A stretch of 64,000 bases of DNA, taken from the NCBI GenBank assembly GCA_050180895.1, contig JBFXDS010000001.1, positions 248,001-312,000 of the forward strand, read 5' to 3'. The notes beneath the pieces were generated by a model, which saw nothing but the letters and a program-made list of their open reading frames with translations, was not told the DNA's origin and did not search any database. Below are positions 33,807 through 42,814 of the stretch, piece after piece. Source of the DNA: JBGPEQ01 sp050180895 (GTDB lineage: Bacteria > Pseudomonadota > Alphaproteobacteria > Dongiales > Dongiaceae). Position 1 is the first letter of the stretch; each line of letters begins with the position of its first letter. The position numbers were made by a program, and so were the translations under genes.

Positions 33807-33929
33807 GTCAGAGTCCTTTCATCTCCATCTCTTGGAGCGTCACCTCTATTTGTTGCGTGATCATGTCACGCGTGCGGCGTCTTCGGCAATCGCAGGATCG
33901 TGACAGCAGGGCGTCCGCGCAGCAGCATC

Positions 33930-34682
33930 TCACAGCTCGACCAGCGCATAGGGCTTGCCGTTCGGCTTCGGCACCGGGGCTGCGGCGTTGTAGACGGGGA
34001 CGCCCTTGCGGGTGCGGCCTTCGTAGATGCCATGGTGGGCGTGGCCGTGGAAGACGGCGCGCACGACATCGAAGCGATCGATCGTCTCCATGAGGCGCGA
34101 GGAGCCGAGGAACGGGAAGATCGTCTCGGGTTCCCCGACCAGCGTGTCGGTGATCGGGGCATAGTGCAGGACGACCACGGTTCGCCGCGTCTCCAGCGTG
34201 CGCAGCGCGTGCTCCAGGCGCATGGCCTGGTCCAGCGCTTCCTGCACGAAGGCCTTGATCGCCGCCTCGCCGAACGCATCGAGCATGCGGCCGTTGAAGC
34301 CGCCGCAGAAGCCTTTCACGCCGGCAAACCCGACGCCTTTGACGATGTGGACGTCGTCCTCCAGGAATTTCACGCCGGCGTCGCACAGCACGCGTTCCAC
34401 CTCCTCCGGTTTGCCGCCGTGATGATCGTGGTTGCCGAGCACGGCGACGACCGGGATGGTGCAGGCGCGCAGGTCCTCGACCAGCGAGTCCGCTTCCGGC
34501 CGCGTGCCGAGATTGGTGAGATCGCCGCACAGGCACAGCACGTCGGCGGCATGGGAGATCTCGGTGAACGTATCGCGCCACTTGCCCTTGGCAGCGGCGG
34601 AGGCGTGAACATCGCCGAGGGCGGCGACGCGGACGCGCTGGTCGCCCGCCGCGTCCGCGGCTATCGGACGGACGTCCGCCAT
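33930..34682 (-). CDS. Metallophosphoesterase
   Basis: The 250-residue calcineurin-like phosphoesterase has the full metal motif series: LGDVHAS (D-x-H), CLCGDLTNLG (GD), VLGNHDHHGG (GNHD), VVLHYAPITDTLVG, and FHGHAHHGIYEG (GHxH). The tail with KPYALVEL is normal. Its ATG lies three bases after the upstream nucleotidyltransferase stop, so the two form one unit. Substrate unknown; members hydrolyse cyclic nucleotides, UDP-sugars or phospholipid precursors. Confidence 0.9.
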   Translation of the reverse strand: MADVRPIAADAAGDQRVRVAALGDVHASAAAKGKWRDTFTEISHAADVLCLCGDLTNLGTRPEADSLVEDLRACTIPVVAVLGNHDHHGGKPEEVERVLCDAGVKFLEDDVHIVKGVGFAGVKGFCGGFNGRMLDAFGEAAIKAFVQEALDQAMRLEHALRTLETRRTVVVLHYAPITDTLVGEPETIFPFLGSSRLMETIDRFDVVRAVFHGHAHHGIYEGRTRKGVPVYNAAAPVPKPNGKPYALVEL

Positions 34683-34685
34683 GGG

Positions 34686-35558
34686 TCAAGACTTGCGGAC
34701 AGCCGAGGCCGAATCGGCAGGCCCGACGACATCGGCAAACCCCCATTCGGCCACGTCCACGCGATAGTCGTCGGGCGAGAACAGGCGGCCGCGACACACC
34801 TTGGTCTTCGGCACTGGCAGATCGGCCTGCTCCTTGGCCCGCAACAGCAGCTCGTCGATCAGCCAGCGCGGAACCTTGTCGCGCTCCGACGGGTAGATGA
34901 AGCGGAAGTTCAGGACATGAATCAGCAGCACCTCCCAATACTGCTCCATGTGGGTCAGCAGCCGCTTCCAGTCGATGCGATCGTTCTGTCGGAGGATCAG
35001 GTGTGCGATATCGGCGCCGTCGTAGCGGTGACGGTTCTGCAGCAGCGCCTTGGACCAGATCATCTCCGTCGGCGGCGTCAGTTGCACGGACACGCCGTAG
35101 ATCTCCGCCGGATGGCTCTCCTTGAACCAATGATCGCTGACGGTGATGACAGCCGAGGGCGAACTGAAGATCACATCGAAGAAACACTTGCCGACTCGTA
35201 CCTTGGCGAGCCAGCGTTCGTCCTCGATGGCGGTCTCGAACCCATGCTCCTTGAAATGCAGGAGGATGCGCGGGAAATCGCCGGCCTTGCAGAAGATATC
35301 GAGATCCTTGGTGGCGCGGTTGATGCCGGTGTAGCAGTTGACGGCGAAGGTGCCGGCGACGAGGAACGGGATCCGGCCGTCCTTCAGGATGCGCAGGCTG
35401 TCGGCGTAGAACTTGTCGGCATCCGGCGGCGCCAAGTTGGAGGCGGGCGGCGGGGGCGTGCTCAACGGCGCATAGCTGGCGCCTGTCGGACGATCGTCCG
35501 CAGGCGCGTCCCTCGAACCCGACAGGGTGACGGTGTGTCTTTTTACAGTCACCCTCAC
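34686..35558 (-). CDS. Nucleotidyltransferase-fold protein
   Basis: The protein holds an NTP-transferase core, RIPFLVAGTFAVNCYTG followed by RATKDLDIFCKAGDF, where DLDIF supplies the metal-binding Asp pair, and then a helical part (HVLNFRFIYPSERDKVPRWLIDELL). The G-[GS] motif usual before the Asp pair reads AGTFAV here, which is atypical, so activity is uncertain. The 5' end is unclear: GTG codons at 35558 and 35552 are the best candidates (290 or 288 residues), with no ribosome-binding site at either; the frame stays open much further upstream across the divergent AraC gene. Possible upstream partner of the phosphoesterase. Confidence 0.62.
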   Translation of the reverse strand: MRVTVKRHTVTLSGSRDAPADDRPTGASYAPLSTPPPPASNLAPPDADKFYADSLRILKDGRIPFLVAGTFAVNCYTGINRATKDLDIFCKAGDFPRILLHFKEHGFETAIEDERWLAKVRVGKCFFDVIFSSPSAVITVSDHWFKESHPAEIYGVSVQLTPPTEMIWSKALLQNRHRYDGADIAHLILRQNDRIDWKRLLTHMEQYWEVLLIHVLNFRFIYPSERDKVPRWLIDELLLRAKEQADLPVPKTKVCRGRLFSPDDYRVDVAEWGFADVVGPADSASAVRKS

Positions 35559-35651
35559 GGAAACACGGGTGGGCTGCACCGGTTCCCAGCGATGACACTT
35601 CTGGGCGGCGGCGTCCTGTGGCAGGGTGGCTGCGAAGAGAGGTGAGGTCGC

Positions 35652-36518
35652 GTGGCAGTCGACGCCGGTGAGCTGCAAGTGGTGCGTCACGCGGACGGCG
35701 ATGTGCGCTGGGAGATGGTGTCCCGGCGGCCGCATCCGCGGCTCCGTGGCGACGTGCTGGGCTATACCGGCTATGTCGAGCAGACGCGGCTGACGATGCG
35801 CCGCCGCGAGGTGCCGTTTGCCGGCGTGCCCATGATCATCAGTTTCGGACCGTCCATCCGTCTCGCCGGCCTGGGCGCACCGCCTGCCTGGTCGCGGTAT
35901 GGCAGCTTCGTCGCCGGCCTCGATGACGGCTTCACGCTCACGGAATATTCGGGCGAGCAGCATGGCCTGCAGGTGAACTTCACGCCGCTCGGCGCCTATC
36001 GCTTTTTCGGTGTGTCCATGCGCGCGCTCGCCAACCGCGTCGTTCATCTCGACGAGATCCTGGGGACGCAGGCGGACCGGATCGCGTCGCAGCTGTGGGA
36101 GGCACGGAGCTGGGCTGCCCGTTTCGCCATGCTCGATCACCTGATCGGTGTCCGGATCGACGCCGGGCGCGCGCCGTCGGCGGGCGTGGACCGGGCGTGG
36201 CGGCACATCCAGACGACGGGGGGCACTATCGACATCGGCGCCCTGACCGGCGAAGTCGGCTGCAGCCGCAAGTATCTCATCGGCCGCTTCCATGACGAGA
36301 TCGGGTTGCCGCCGAAGCTGGTGGCGCGCATCCAGCGCTTCCATCGAGTCAGGCAGTTGCTGAATGAACGGCCGGATGTGAGCTGGGCGGAGATCGCTTA
36401 TCGCTGCGGCTACTACGACCAGGCCCACTTCAACCGGGATTTCCGCCAGTTCGCCGGCTGCACGCCGAACGAGCTGCTGCGTCGGCGTCTGCCGGCCGGC
36501 GGCGGCATCGCCGCCTGA
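35652..36518 (+). CDS. AraC-family transcriptional regulator
   Basis: The 288-residue regulator has an unassigned N-terminal effector domain and a C-terminal AraC/XylS DNA-binding domain from about residue 180: ALTGEVGCSRKYLIGRFHDEIGLPPKLVARIQRFHRVRQLL, then the second helix-turn-helix WAEIAYRCGYYDQAHFNRDFRQFAGCTPNELL. A GTG at 35652 preceded by GAGAGGTGAGG is the start. It is followed 87 bp later by a co-directed glyoxalase-fold gene, a likely target or partner. N-terminal RxxFRPxxRL-type features (GPSIRL) resemble regulators of small-molecule resistance. Confidence 0.9.
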   Translation: MAVDAGELQVVRHADGDVRWEMVSRRPHPRLRGDVLGYTGYVEQTRLTMRRREVPFAGVPMIISFGPSIRLAGLGAPPAWSRYGSFVAGLDDGFTLTEYSGEQHGLQVNFTPLGAYRFFGVSMRALANRVVHLDEILGTQADRIASQLWEARSWAARFAMLDHLIGVRIDAGRAPSAGVDRAWRHIQTTGGTIDIGALTGEVGCSRKYLIGRFHDEIGLPPKLVARIQRFHRVRQLLNERPDVSWAEIAYRCGYYDQAHFNRDFRQFAGCTPNELLRRRLPAGGGIAA

Positions 36519-36605
36519 CCGCGGCTCGGTAAAATTCATCCAATACGACTGCTTCCGCTGCCTCTAATGCATCGCCGACGATGATCAGGGAGGAAGGAGG
36601 TGCCC

Positions 36606-37013
36606 ATGGCCCAGCAGGAAACCACCCAGCCGAACATCTTTCCGGCGCTCCGCTACAAAAACGCGCCGGCGGCTATCGATTGGCTTGGCAAAGCCTTCGG
36701 CTTCGCCAAGCAGTTCGTGGCGCCGGGTGCCGACGGTACCATCGCCCATGCGGAGCTGAGCCTCGGTCCCGGCATGATCATGCTGGGCTCGGAGCGCAAG
36801 CCGCCCGACCCGAAGAACCCATGGGACCAGGTCGCATTCGGCCTCTATGTCTATGTGACGGACATCGATGCACACTATGTACGCGCCAAGGCGGCCGGCG
36901 CCGAGATCGTGCGCGAACTCGCGGAGACCGACTACGGCGCGCGCGAATACTCCGTGCGCGATCTCGAGGGTCACCTGTGGAGCTTCGGGACCTATCTGCC
37001 GGCGGCGACGTAG
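36606..37013 (+). CDS. Glyoxalase/VOC-family protein
   Basis: The 135-residue protein follows the bleomycin-resistance/VOC pattern: FPALRYKNAPAAIDWLGKAFGFAKQF at the start, LGPGMIMLGSERKPPD in the middle, VYVTDIDAHYVRAKAAGAEIVRELAETDYGAREYSVRDLEGHLWSFGTY at the end. AGGAAGGAGG five bases before the ATG at 36606 decides the start over the GTG at 36600. It is similar to proteins often named PhnB-like or glyoxalase I-like. Activity not assignable; it may be controlled by the AraC regulator upstream. Confidence 0.88.
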   Translation: MAQQETTQPNIFPALRYKNAPAAIDWLGKAFGFAKQFVAPGADGTIAHAELSLGPGMIMLGSERKPPDPKNPWDQVAFGLYVYVTDIDAHYVRAKAAGAEIVRELAETDYGAREYSVRDLEGHLWSFGTYLPAAT

Positions 37014-37090
37014 ACGGCAGGCGCGCACGCCTCGCGCGTCCCGACGCCTGCAGGGTTCGGCGCGGGCGACGCTGCGGAGACCCGGGACGA

Positions 37091-37405
37091 TCAGCTGTTC
37101 CTGCCGCGGCTCCTGCGCACGCGGGTGCGCGCCGCCTTGCGTGCGGAGGCCGAGCGCGCCGCGGCCGTGCGTTGCGCCGACACCTTGCCGCCGATGCGGC
37201 CGCCTTTGCGCATCGGCGCCTTGTTTTGCGCCTTGCCGCGGCCGGAGCCGCTTTTCCGGCCGCCGCCGGAGGCCTTGTTGACCGTCGCCCAGGCGCGTCG
37301 CTCGGCTTCGCCCTCGGAGACACCGCGTCGCTCGTAACCCTTTTCGATGTGGCGCGCTTGGCGCCGCTGCTTCGATGTGTAGGATGACTTGTCGCCTCGC
37401 GGCAT
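37091..37405 (-). CDS. Small basic protein, plasmid-stabilisation-like family
   Basis: The 104-residue protein starts MPRGDKSSYTSKQRRQARHIEKGYERRGVSEGEAERRAWATVNKASGGG, a conserved block often annotated as plasmid-stabilisation-like, and continues with a very basic Lys/Arg/Ala/Ser-rich tail that resembles histone H1-like or RNA-binding tails. Such genes are often stress-associated in alphaproteobacteria. AGGAGG sits just upstream of the ATG. The tail could bind nucleic acid; this is inference. Confidence 0.82.
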   Translation of the reverse strand: MPRGDKSSYTSKQRRQARHIEKGYERRGVSEGEAERRAWATVNKASGGGRKSGSGRGKAQNKAPMRKGGRIGGKVSAQRTAAARSASARKAARTRVRRSRGRNS

Positions 37406-37562
37406 GGTTCGCTCCTCCTAAAGGTTGATCCTCAGGCGTCAACGCGAGGCGACTTCGAATGTTCCGGCTACGGGCGGCAAGACGACGCGCATGGGGCGCA
37501 TGCGGAACCGATGGCAGTTTCGTGGCGTTCGGTATGCTGCGAGGGTGAGCGAGGGAACCATC

Positions 37563-38069
37563 ATGTGGGGCAGGGCGCTTCGCTGGATCGGCCTGATCGC
37601 GGCGGCGGTCCCGTTGGCGGCCCTGGCCGCGCATGTGCTGGAGCTGCCGAACAAGCTTCGTCTCGACGGACCGCTCTGGCTGGCCGTGCAGCAGAACCTC
37701 TACCGCGGGTGGGGGCCGCTGGTCGCGCCATTCGAGATCGCCGCGATCGCCGCCGCGTGGTTGCTCGTCTGTCTCGCGCGCCAACGGCCTCCGATCCCGG
37801 CCTGGACGCTGGCTGCGGCCGTCTGCCTTAGCGCGCTGCTGGCCGAGTTCTTCCTCGTCGTGGAGCCCGTCAACGTCGCCGTCGCCGGCTGGACCGCCAC
37901 GACGCTGCCGGCGGACTGGCCGGACTATCGCCGGCAATGGGAGATCGGCCATGCGGTCGGTTTCGTGCTGGCGCTCGTCGCCTTCTGCGCGCTGTTGCGC
38001 GCGGCGTTCCTCGAAACGCGCGCTGCGGCGCTGCGACAGCAGACTCTGGAGACGCCGGACGAGGCCTAG
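37563..38069 (+). CDS. DUF1772-type four-helix membrane protein
   Basis: The 168-residue protein has four hydrophobic helices (WIGLIAAAVPLAALAAHVLELP, FEIAAIAAAWLLVCLA, WTLAAAVCLSALLAEFFLVV, HAVGFVLALVAFCALLRAAF), with the conserved LPNKL and WEIGHAVGF blocks of the DUF1772/anthrone-oxygenase-like membrane family. GAGGGA six bases before the ATG at 37563 favours that start over a GTG at 37545. It converges with the MocR gene, with only 8 bp between. Function unknown. Confidence 0.75.
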   Translation: MWGRALRWIGLIAAAVPLAALAAHVLELPNKLRLDGPLWLAVQQNLYRGWGPLVAPFEIAAIAAAWLLVCLARQRPPIPAWTLAAAVCLSALLAEFFLVVEPVNVAVAGWTATTLPADWPDYRRQWEIGHAVGFVLALVAFCALLRAAFLETRAAALRQQTLETPDEA

Positions 38070-38077
38070 GATGCGCC

Positions 38078-39550
38078 TCAGGCCTCCACCAGCTGCGCGC
38101 GGATGATGGCGCCGAGCCGGGTCAGGCCGGGTTCGATGCGGTCGACGGCGATCGAGGAGAAGCCGAGGCGGAAGCAGTGACGCGGCGGCGCGTCGCCGAG
38201 GAAGTAGACGTCTCCGGGTTCGATCACGATGCCCTCGCGCGCGGCGCGACGCTCGGTCTCGCGCGCGTCGAGCCGGGCCGGTCCCTCGATCCAGCAGGCC
38301 GTCCCGCCGATGGACGGCCAAGCCCGACACTCCGGCAGATGGCGGGCGAGCCCGCCCCGCATCGCCTGCCAGCGGTCGCGAAAGGCATGCGAGAGGCGGC
38401 GCATCAGCGAGTCGTGATGGCCGCGCGCGAGGAACAGGGCGACGGTGCGCTGGTTGTTCGCCGGCGGATGGCGCAGCATGAGGCGGCGCAGCGCCCGCGC
38501 CTCGCGGATCAGCTCGCGCGGGCCGACCATGTAGCCCAGGCGCAGGCCGGGCGCGAGAGTCTTCGACAGGCTGGCGATGAAGACCACGCGATCGGCGCTG
38601 TCGAGCGACTTGAGCGCCGGCGTCGGCGCGCCGACGTGATTGATCTCGCTCTCGTAGTCATCCTCGATGACGACGAAGTCGTCCCTCGCGGCGCGGTCGA
38701 GCAGGGCCTGCCGGCGCGCCAGGGAGAGGTGCGCCGTGGTCGGGAACTGGTGGCTGGGCGTGACGTAGACGTAGTCGCAGCCACGCAGGCGGTCATCGAC
38801 GACCACGCCGTCGTCGTCGACGGTCAGGCCGCGCAGCTTCCCGGTCAGCAGAAGGAAGATATTCCGGGCATCGGCATAGCCGGGATTCTCCAGCCCGACC
38901 GTGGTGCCGTCCCCGACCAGCAGGGCGGCCAGGAGATAGAGGGCATGCTGCGCGCCGACGGTGACGAGGATCTCGTCGGCATCGGCGCGCACGCCGCGGC
39001 GCGGCAGGAGCCGCGTGCGGATTTGCTCGACGAGCAGCGGATCGTCCTCGGTGAACTGGTCGATCGTCCAGTCGCGCACGGCCTCGACGCTCAGGGCCTG
39101 GCGCGAGCATTCCCGCCACTCGCCGAGCGGAAACAGCGCCGGGTCGATCTGGCCGTAGATGAAGGGATAGCGATAGCTCTGCCAGTCGCGCGGCTTGACG
39201 GTGTTGCGCTGGCTGCCGGGACACAGCCGGAAGCGCTGCGGCCAGGCGGGCGAGCCGGACTCGTCGCGGACAACGGCGACCGCCGGCGCCCGGCCGCGGA
39301 GAATCTCGCCATTGACGAAATAGCCGCGGCGCTCCTGCGCGACGAGGAAGCCGTCGGCGACCAGCTCCTGATAGGCGAGCGCCACGGTGTTGCGCGCCAC
39401 GTCGAGGCTCTCGGCGAGCCTGCGGCTCGAGGGCAGGGGACTGCCCGCGGGAATCTGTCCGTGCAGGATGGCCGAGACCAGCAGCTCGCGCAGCTGCGTC
39501 TGCAGCGGCGTGCGGCTGTCGCGGCGGAGATGGAAGAGCATGTCGCGCAT
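38078..39550 (-). CDS. MocR-family regulator (GntR winged helix fused to aminotransferase domain)
   Basis: The 490-residue protein has a GntR-type winged helix (PLQTQLRELLVSAILHGQIPAGSPLPSSRRLAESLDVARNTVALAYQELVADGFL) and a fold-type I aminotransferase-like domain, with the PLP lysine in FIASLSKTLAPGLRLGYM, the ring Asp/Tyr region ENPGYADARN and VIEDDYESEI. These regulators sense PLP, GABA, taurine or other amines. It ends the GguC-RraA-MocR set on the minus strand, 27 bp after the RraA gene, and probably regulates that unit and perhaps the divergent transporter. Confidence 0.92.
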   Translation of the reverse strand: MRDMLFHLRRDSRTPLQTQLRELLVSAILHGQIPAGSPLPSSRRLAESLDVARNTVALAYQELVADGFLVAQERRGYFVNGEILRGRAPAVAVVRDESGSPAWPQRFRLCPGSQRNTVKPRDWQSYRYPFIYGQIDPALFPLGEWRECSRQALSVEAVRDWTIDQFTEDDPLLVEQIRTRLLPRRGVRADADEILVTVGAQHALYLLAALLVGDGTTVGLENPGYADARNIFLLLTGKLRGLTVDDDGVVVDDRLRGCDYVYVTPSHQFPTTAHLSLARRQALLDRAARDDFVVIEDDYESEINHVGAPTPALKSLDSADRVVFIASLSKTLAPGLRLGYMVGPRELIREARALRRLMLRHPPANNQRTVALFLARGHHDSLMRRLSHAFRDRWQAMRGGLARHLPECRAWPSIGGTACWIEGPARLDARETERRAAREGIVIEPGDVYFLGDAPPRHCFRLGFSSIAVDRIEPGLTRLGAIIRAQLVEA

Positions 39551-39577
39551 CGGCGGCCGACCCGGCGGGTGCCGGCG

Positions 39578-40237
39578 TCACAGGATCCGATGGCGGGCGA
39601 AGACGGTGCGGAGCATCTCGCCGGCGGCCAGTTCCTGGCGCACCGTGGTCTCCTGCGCCACCTTCTCCAGCGCCAGGCCGATGGTCTTCTCCGCCAGGAG
39701 GGCGGGGATGACGCAGACGCCGTCGATGTCGCCGAAGAGCCAGTCGCCCGGGGCTACGGGAACGCCGCCGCACTCCACGGGCACGTCGATCTTCATGATC
39801 ATGCCGCGGCCCTTGCTGTCGAGCGGACCGATGCCACCGGCGAACGCGGGGAAGCGCATCTCGCGGATGAGCTTGACGTCGCGCACGAGGCCGTCGGTCA
39901 CCATGCCGGCGGCGGCGCGGGCGCGCGCCGCCGTGCTCAGCAACTCGCCCCAGGGCGCGATGCGGTTGCCAGGCGGGCAGGCGAGCACGGCGACGTCGTC
40001 CGGCTTCAGATCGTCGACCAGGGCGATCTCGAGCTCGTAGGGATTGACCCCGGGCTCGACATGGTAGACGGGCATGTAGAGTCCCGTGCGGACGCGGCCG
40101 AACAGCACCAGGCCGTCGTCGAGCGGTCGAACGGTTGGCGCCATCGCGTGCTGCATGTGGCCGAGGCCGTCGAGCACATCGGAGATGACGCCGCTGTAGA
40201 GGCGCTGGCGGGCCTGCGCGACCAGACTCTTGTCCAT
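39578..40237 (-). CDS. RraA-family protein (HMG/CHA aldolase-like)
   Basis: The 219-residue protein shows the RraA/HMG-aldolase blocks: YSGVISDVLDGLGH, GRVRTGLYM, WGELLSTAARARAAAGMVTDGLVRDVKLIREMRFPAFAGGIGPLDSKGR and PGDWLFGDIDGVCVIP. GMVTDGLVRD resembles the catalytic GxxTDGxxRD motif whose Arg and Asp are used by the aldolases and decarboxylases of this group. It lies between a GguC-type hydrolase and a MocR regulator. It is probably a catabolic 4-carboxy-2-oxo acid lyase, not the RNase E inhibitor. Confidence 0.88.
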   Translation of the reverse strand: MDKSLVAQARQRLYSGVISDVLDGLGHMQHAMAPTVRPLDDGLVLFGRVRTGLYMPVYHVEPGVNPYELEIALVDDLKPDDVAVLACPPGNRIAPWGELLSTAARARAAAGMVTDGLVRDVKLIREMRFPAFAGGIGPLDSKGRGMIMKIDVPVECGGVPVAPGDWLFGDIDGVCVIPALLAEKTIGLALEKVAQETTVRQELAAGEMLRTVFARHRIL

Positions 40238-40251
40238 CGAGCGATCCTCTA

Positions 40252-41250
40252 TCAGAGCGCGCGCACGGCGACGATGCCCGGATCGGCCTCGGCGACCATG
40301 GTGTTGCGGAGCGGCCGTCCGAACGCCGGCACATCGATCTCGAAACGGTCGCCGATGCGCGTCTTGACGCCCTCGGCGGAGCTCAGGATGGCCGCGCCGA
40401 AATAGTAGGCGTGGGCGTCGCCGGGACGGCGAAACATCGAATAGCGGAAATGGTAGTGTTCGAGGTTGCGGATCGAATGCGACATGTTGGCCTCGCCGCT
40501 CAGGAACTCGCCCTGCCAGATGATCTCGTTGCCGCGCACGATGCGCGAGGTCCCGCGCACGTCCTGCGGCAGCTCGCCCAGCAGCAGCTCCGGCCCGAGC
40601 GAGCATTGGCGCAGCTTGGAGTGGGCGAGATAGAGATAGTTCTGGGCCTCGGTGACGTGGTCGGAGAATTCATTGCCCAGGCAATAGCCGACGCGGCAGG
40701 GCGTGCCGTCGGGCGCGATCACGTAGAGGCCGACGATCTCCGGCTCCTCGCCGCCGGCCAGGGCAAAGGCCGGCGAGGCGATCTGCGCTTCCGGCGCGAC
40801 GACGCAAGTGCCGACGCCCTTGAAGAACCACTCCGGGGCGACGCCGATCTCGCCCGGCGCGGGCTTGCCGCCCTCGATGCCCATGCGGAAGATCTTCATC
40901 GAATCCGTCATCGTCGCCACGTCCCCCTGCTGGGCGACGTGCATCTTGTCGCGGGCCGCGGCGCTGCCGGTGTGGGTCAGGCCCGTGCCGGTGATCCAGA
41001 AGCGCGCCGGCTCCGGATGGTCCAAGGGCGGCAGCAGCCGGCGCTCGCCGATCGCCTGGTCGTAGCTGACACGCTCCTTGCCGGCGCGGGCGCCGGCGAG
41101 CGTCGCCAGCTCCAGCCCGCCAGTGATGGCTTCCTGCGCCAAGGCGTAGACGGTCTCGACGCGGTCGAGCAGGGTGAGCCGATCATCGGACTCGTCGACG
41201 ATGGCGACGCGGCGTGCGCGGTCGGGTTGAGTAAGCTGAGCGAGGCGCAT
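40252..41250 (-). CDS. AraD1/GguC-family fumarylacetoacetase-fold protein
   Basis: The 332-residue protein begins MRLAQLTQPDRARRVAIVDE and has ARFWITGTGLTHTGSAAARDKMH, EIGVAPEWFFKGVGTCVV, FALAGGEEPEIVGLYVIAPDGTPCRVGYCLGNEFSDH and RNLEHYHFRYSMFRRPGDAHAYYFGAAILS, as in AraD1/GguC proteins linked to sugar-acid catabolism. The Glu residues in EEPEIVGL and EFSDH correspond to the FAH metal site. It is the first gene of the minus-strand unit and is divergent from the polyamine-type binding-protein genes, 106 bp apart. Confidence 0.88.
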   Translation of the reverse strand: MRLAQLTQPDRARRVAIVDESDDRLTLLDRVETVYALAQEAITGGLELATLAGARAGKERVSYDQAIGERRLLPPLDHPEPARFWITGTGLTHTGSAAARDKMHVAQQGDVATMTDSMKIFRMGIEGGKPAPGEIGVAPEWFFKGVGTCVVAPEAQIASPAFALAGGEEPEIVGLYVIAPDGTPCRVGYCLGNEFSDHVTEAQNYLYLAHSKLRQCSLGPELLLGELPQDVRGTSRIVRGNEIIWQGEFLSGEANMSHSIRNLEHYHFRYSMFRRPGDAHAYYFGAAILSSAEGVKTRIGDRFEIDVPAFGRPLRNTMVAEADPGIVAVRAL

Positions 41251-41356
41251 GGAAGTCACCGTGGCGTTGGAGTTCGAGCGAGCGGCAGCGCCCCGACGTC
41301 GCGGCGCAGGCGGACCGGAACGTCGCGCATCGGCGAGCCCGATGCAATCTTCTTGA

Positions 41357-42556
41357 ATGAGTACCCGCGACGGGGCGATGCTAGCCGGAAGATCGATTGC
41401 GGACGAGTCGATGACGCGAGGAACGCCACCCCCGGCCGGCGGGCTGAGCCGGCGTCGCGCATTGCGCGGAGCGATGGCGGGCGCCGCGGCGTTCACGACC
41501 AGCCCGTGGCTCGCAGCAGGGGCCCTGTCGAGCTCGGGCGAGCTCAACATTCTCAGTTGGGCGGATCAGGTGACGGAGCCGGTTCTCGCCAAGTTCGGGG
41601 AGCGCACGGGCATCAGGGTGACCGTGACGAACTTCGCCGGCGAGGAAGACCAGATCGGAAAACTGAGGGCCGCCGGCGTGAATTTCGATCTCTGCCAGCC
41701 GGCCCTTCACCGGGCACCCGCCTTCCGGGAGACCGGCCGTCTCGCACCGTTCGACATGAACCGGCTGCCGAATGCGGCGAATCTTGTTCCCTCTCTCGTG
41801 ACCGCGTCGACCGATCTGTGGACATGGGAAGAGGGACTTCACTATCTGCCGCATTGCTGGGGCAGCGAGGCAATCGCGTGGCGCACCGATCTCACCAGCC
41901 TGACCTATGCGGACCTCAGCTACGGCACGCTGTGGAACGAGGCGTACAGAGGGAAGGTGCAGGGCCGGCCGCACTCGCTCCTCCTGGGCATCGGGCTATG
42001 GCTCGACGCCATCGGCGAGCTGCCGACCAACCGCCTGCGAGACGCCTTCGCGGACGAAGCGACGATGCGCTCGATCTACGACCAGATCCTCGCGACCGCA
42101 ATCGAGAAGCGGCCGTGGATCGGGCAGTTCTGGGACACCGCCGAGAGCGCGCGGACGGGTTTCCTGGAGAAGGGCTGCGTGATCGGCCAAACCTGGGACG
42201 GCCCGGCGGCGGACCTGCAGAGGGAAGGCAAGCCCGTGCGCTACATGGCGCCGCGGGAAGGGGCCATCACCTGGGTCGACGGGTGGGCGATGACGTCCAC
42301 GGCGGTCAATGTCGAGCAGGCCTACGAGTTCCTCAACTTCCTGATGACACCGGAGGCGAACGCTCTGACGGCCGAGACCTCGCGGTACAATCCGACAATC
42401 GTCGGCGCCGAGGCACAGATGTCCGAAAGCGCGCGCAAGATCTTCGTCGAGGCTTATCCGGAGGATGCGTTGCAGCAACTGTGGTTCCGGCCGCCAGAGC
42501 CGCCGTGGTTCACGCGGCTTCGCGTTCAATATGCCGAAAAGTTCAGATCGGCATGA
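41357..42556 (+). CDS. Polyamine-type ABC transporter substrate-binding protein, paralogue 1
   Basis: The protein (399 residues from the ATG at 41357, 381 from 41411) has a twin-arginine-like leader (SRRRALRGAMAGAAAFTTSPWLAAG) and a PotD-type body: ELNILSWADQVTEPVLAKFGERTGI, DLWTWEEGLHYLPHCWGSEAIAWRTD, AYEFLNFLMTPEANALTAETSRYNP. It is clearly homologous to the protein at 42815, sharing the WTW..G..YLP..WG.E.IAWRTD block, but more divergent from PotD: the first loop reads ADQVTEPV in place of SDYMPEAH. It shares one PotABC set with paralogue 2. Confidence 0.86.
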   Translation: MSTRDGAMLAGRSIADESMTRGTPPPAGGLSRRRALRGAMAGAAAFTTSPWLAAGALSSSGELNILSWADQVTEPVLAKFGERTGIRVTVTNFAGEEDQIGKLRAAGVNFDLCQPALHRAPAFRETGRLAPFDMNRLPNAANLVPSLVTASTDLWTWEEGLHYLPHCWGSEAIAWRTDLTSLTYADLSYGTLWNEAYRGKVQGRPHSLLLGIGLWLDAIGELPTNRLRDAFADEATMRSIYDQILATAIEKRPWIGQFWDTAESARTGFLEKGCVIGQTWDGPAADLQREGKPVRYMAPREGAITWVDGWAMTSTAVNVEQAYEFLNFLMTPEANALTAETSRYNPTIVGAEAQMSESARKIFVEAYPEDALQQLWFRPPEPPWFTRLRVQYAEKFRSA

Positions 42557-42814
42557 CCGCGACAACGGCCCCTCCGGCCGTTGGACCGGTGGATTGGGCT
42601 TGACGGGGCCTATTGGACTAGAGGATTGTAACCATAGGATTTAATCGATCAAGAGTCCCCGGCTGGCCGGCTTGTCTGGCGGGAAGCTTCACAAAACCGT
42701 CATCGGTGCGACATCGATGGACTGGTATGAGGCGGCTCCCGATGGCCGAGCGTGCGACAGCGCGACGAACGGGATCCGGGTTTTGTTCATTTCACAACGC
42801 AGGGAGCGATGTCG

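Noticed and set aside
34686..36539. Extended nucleotidyltransferase of 617 residues
   Set aside because: The extension is antisense to a complete AraC regulator; the start was set near 35558 instead.
39578..40237. RNase E inhibitor RraA
   Set aside because: The TDGxxRD-type motif and catabolic neighbours point to the aldolase/lyase branch of the family.
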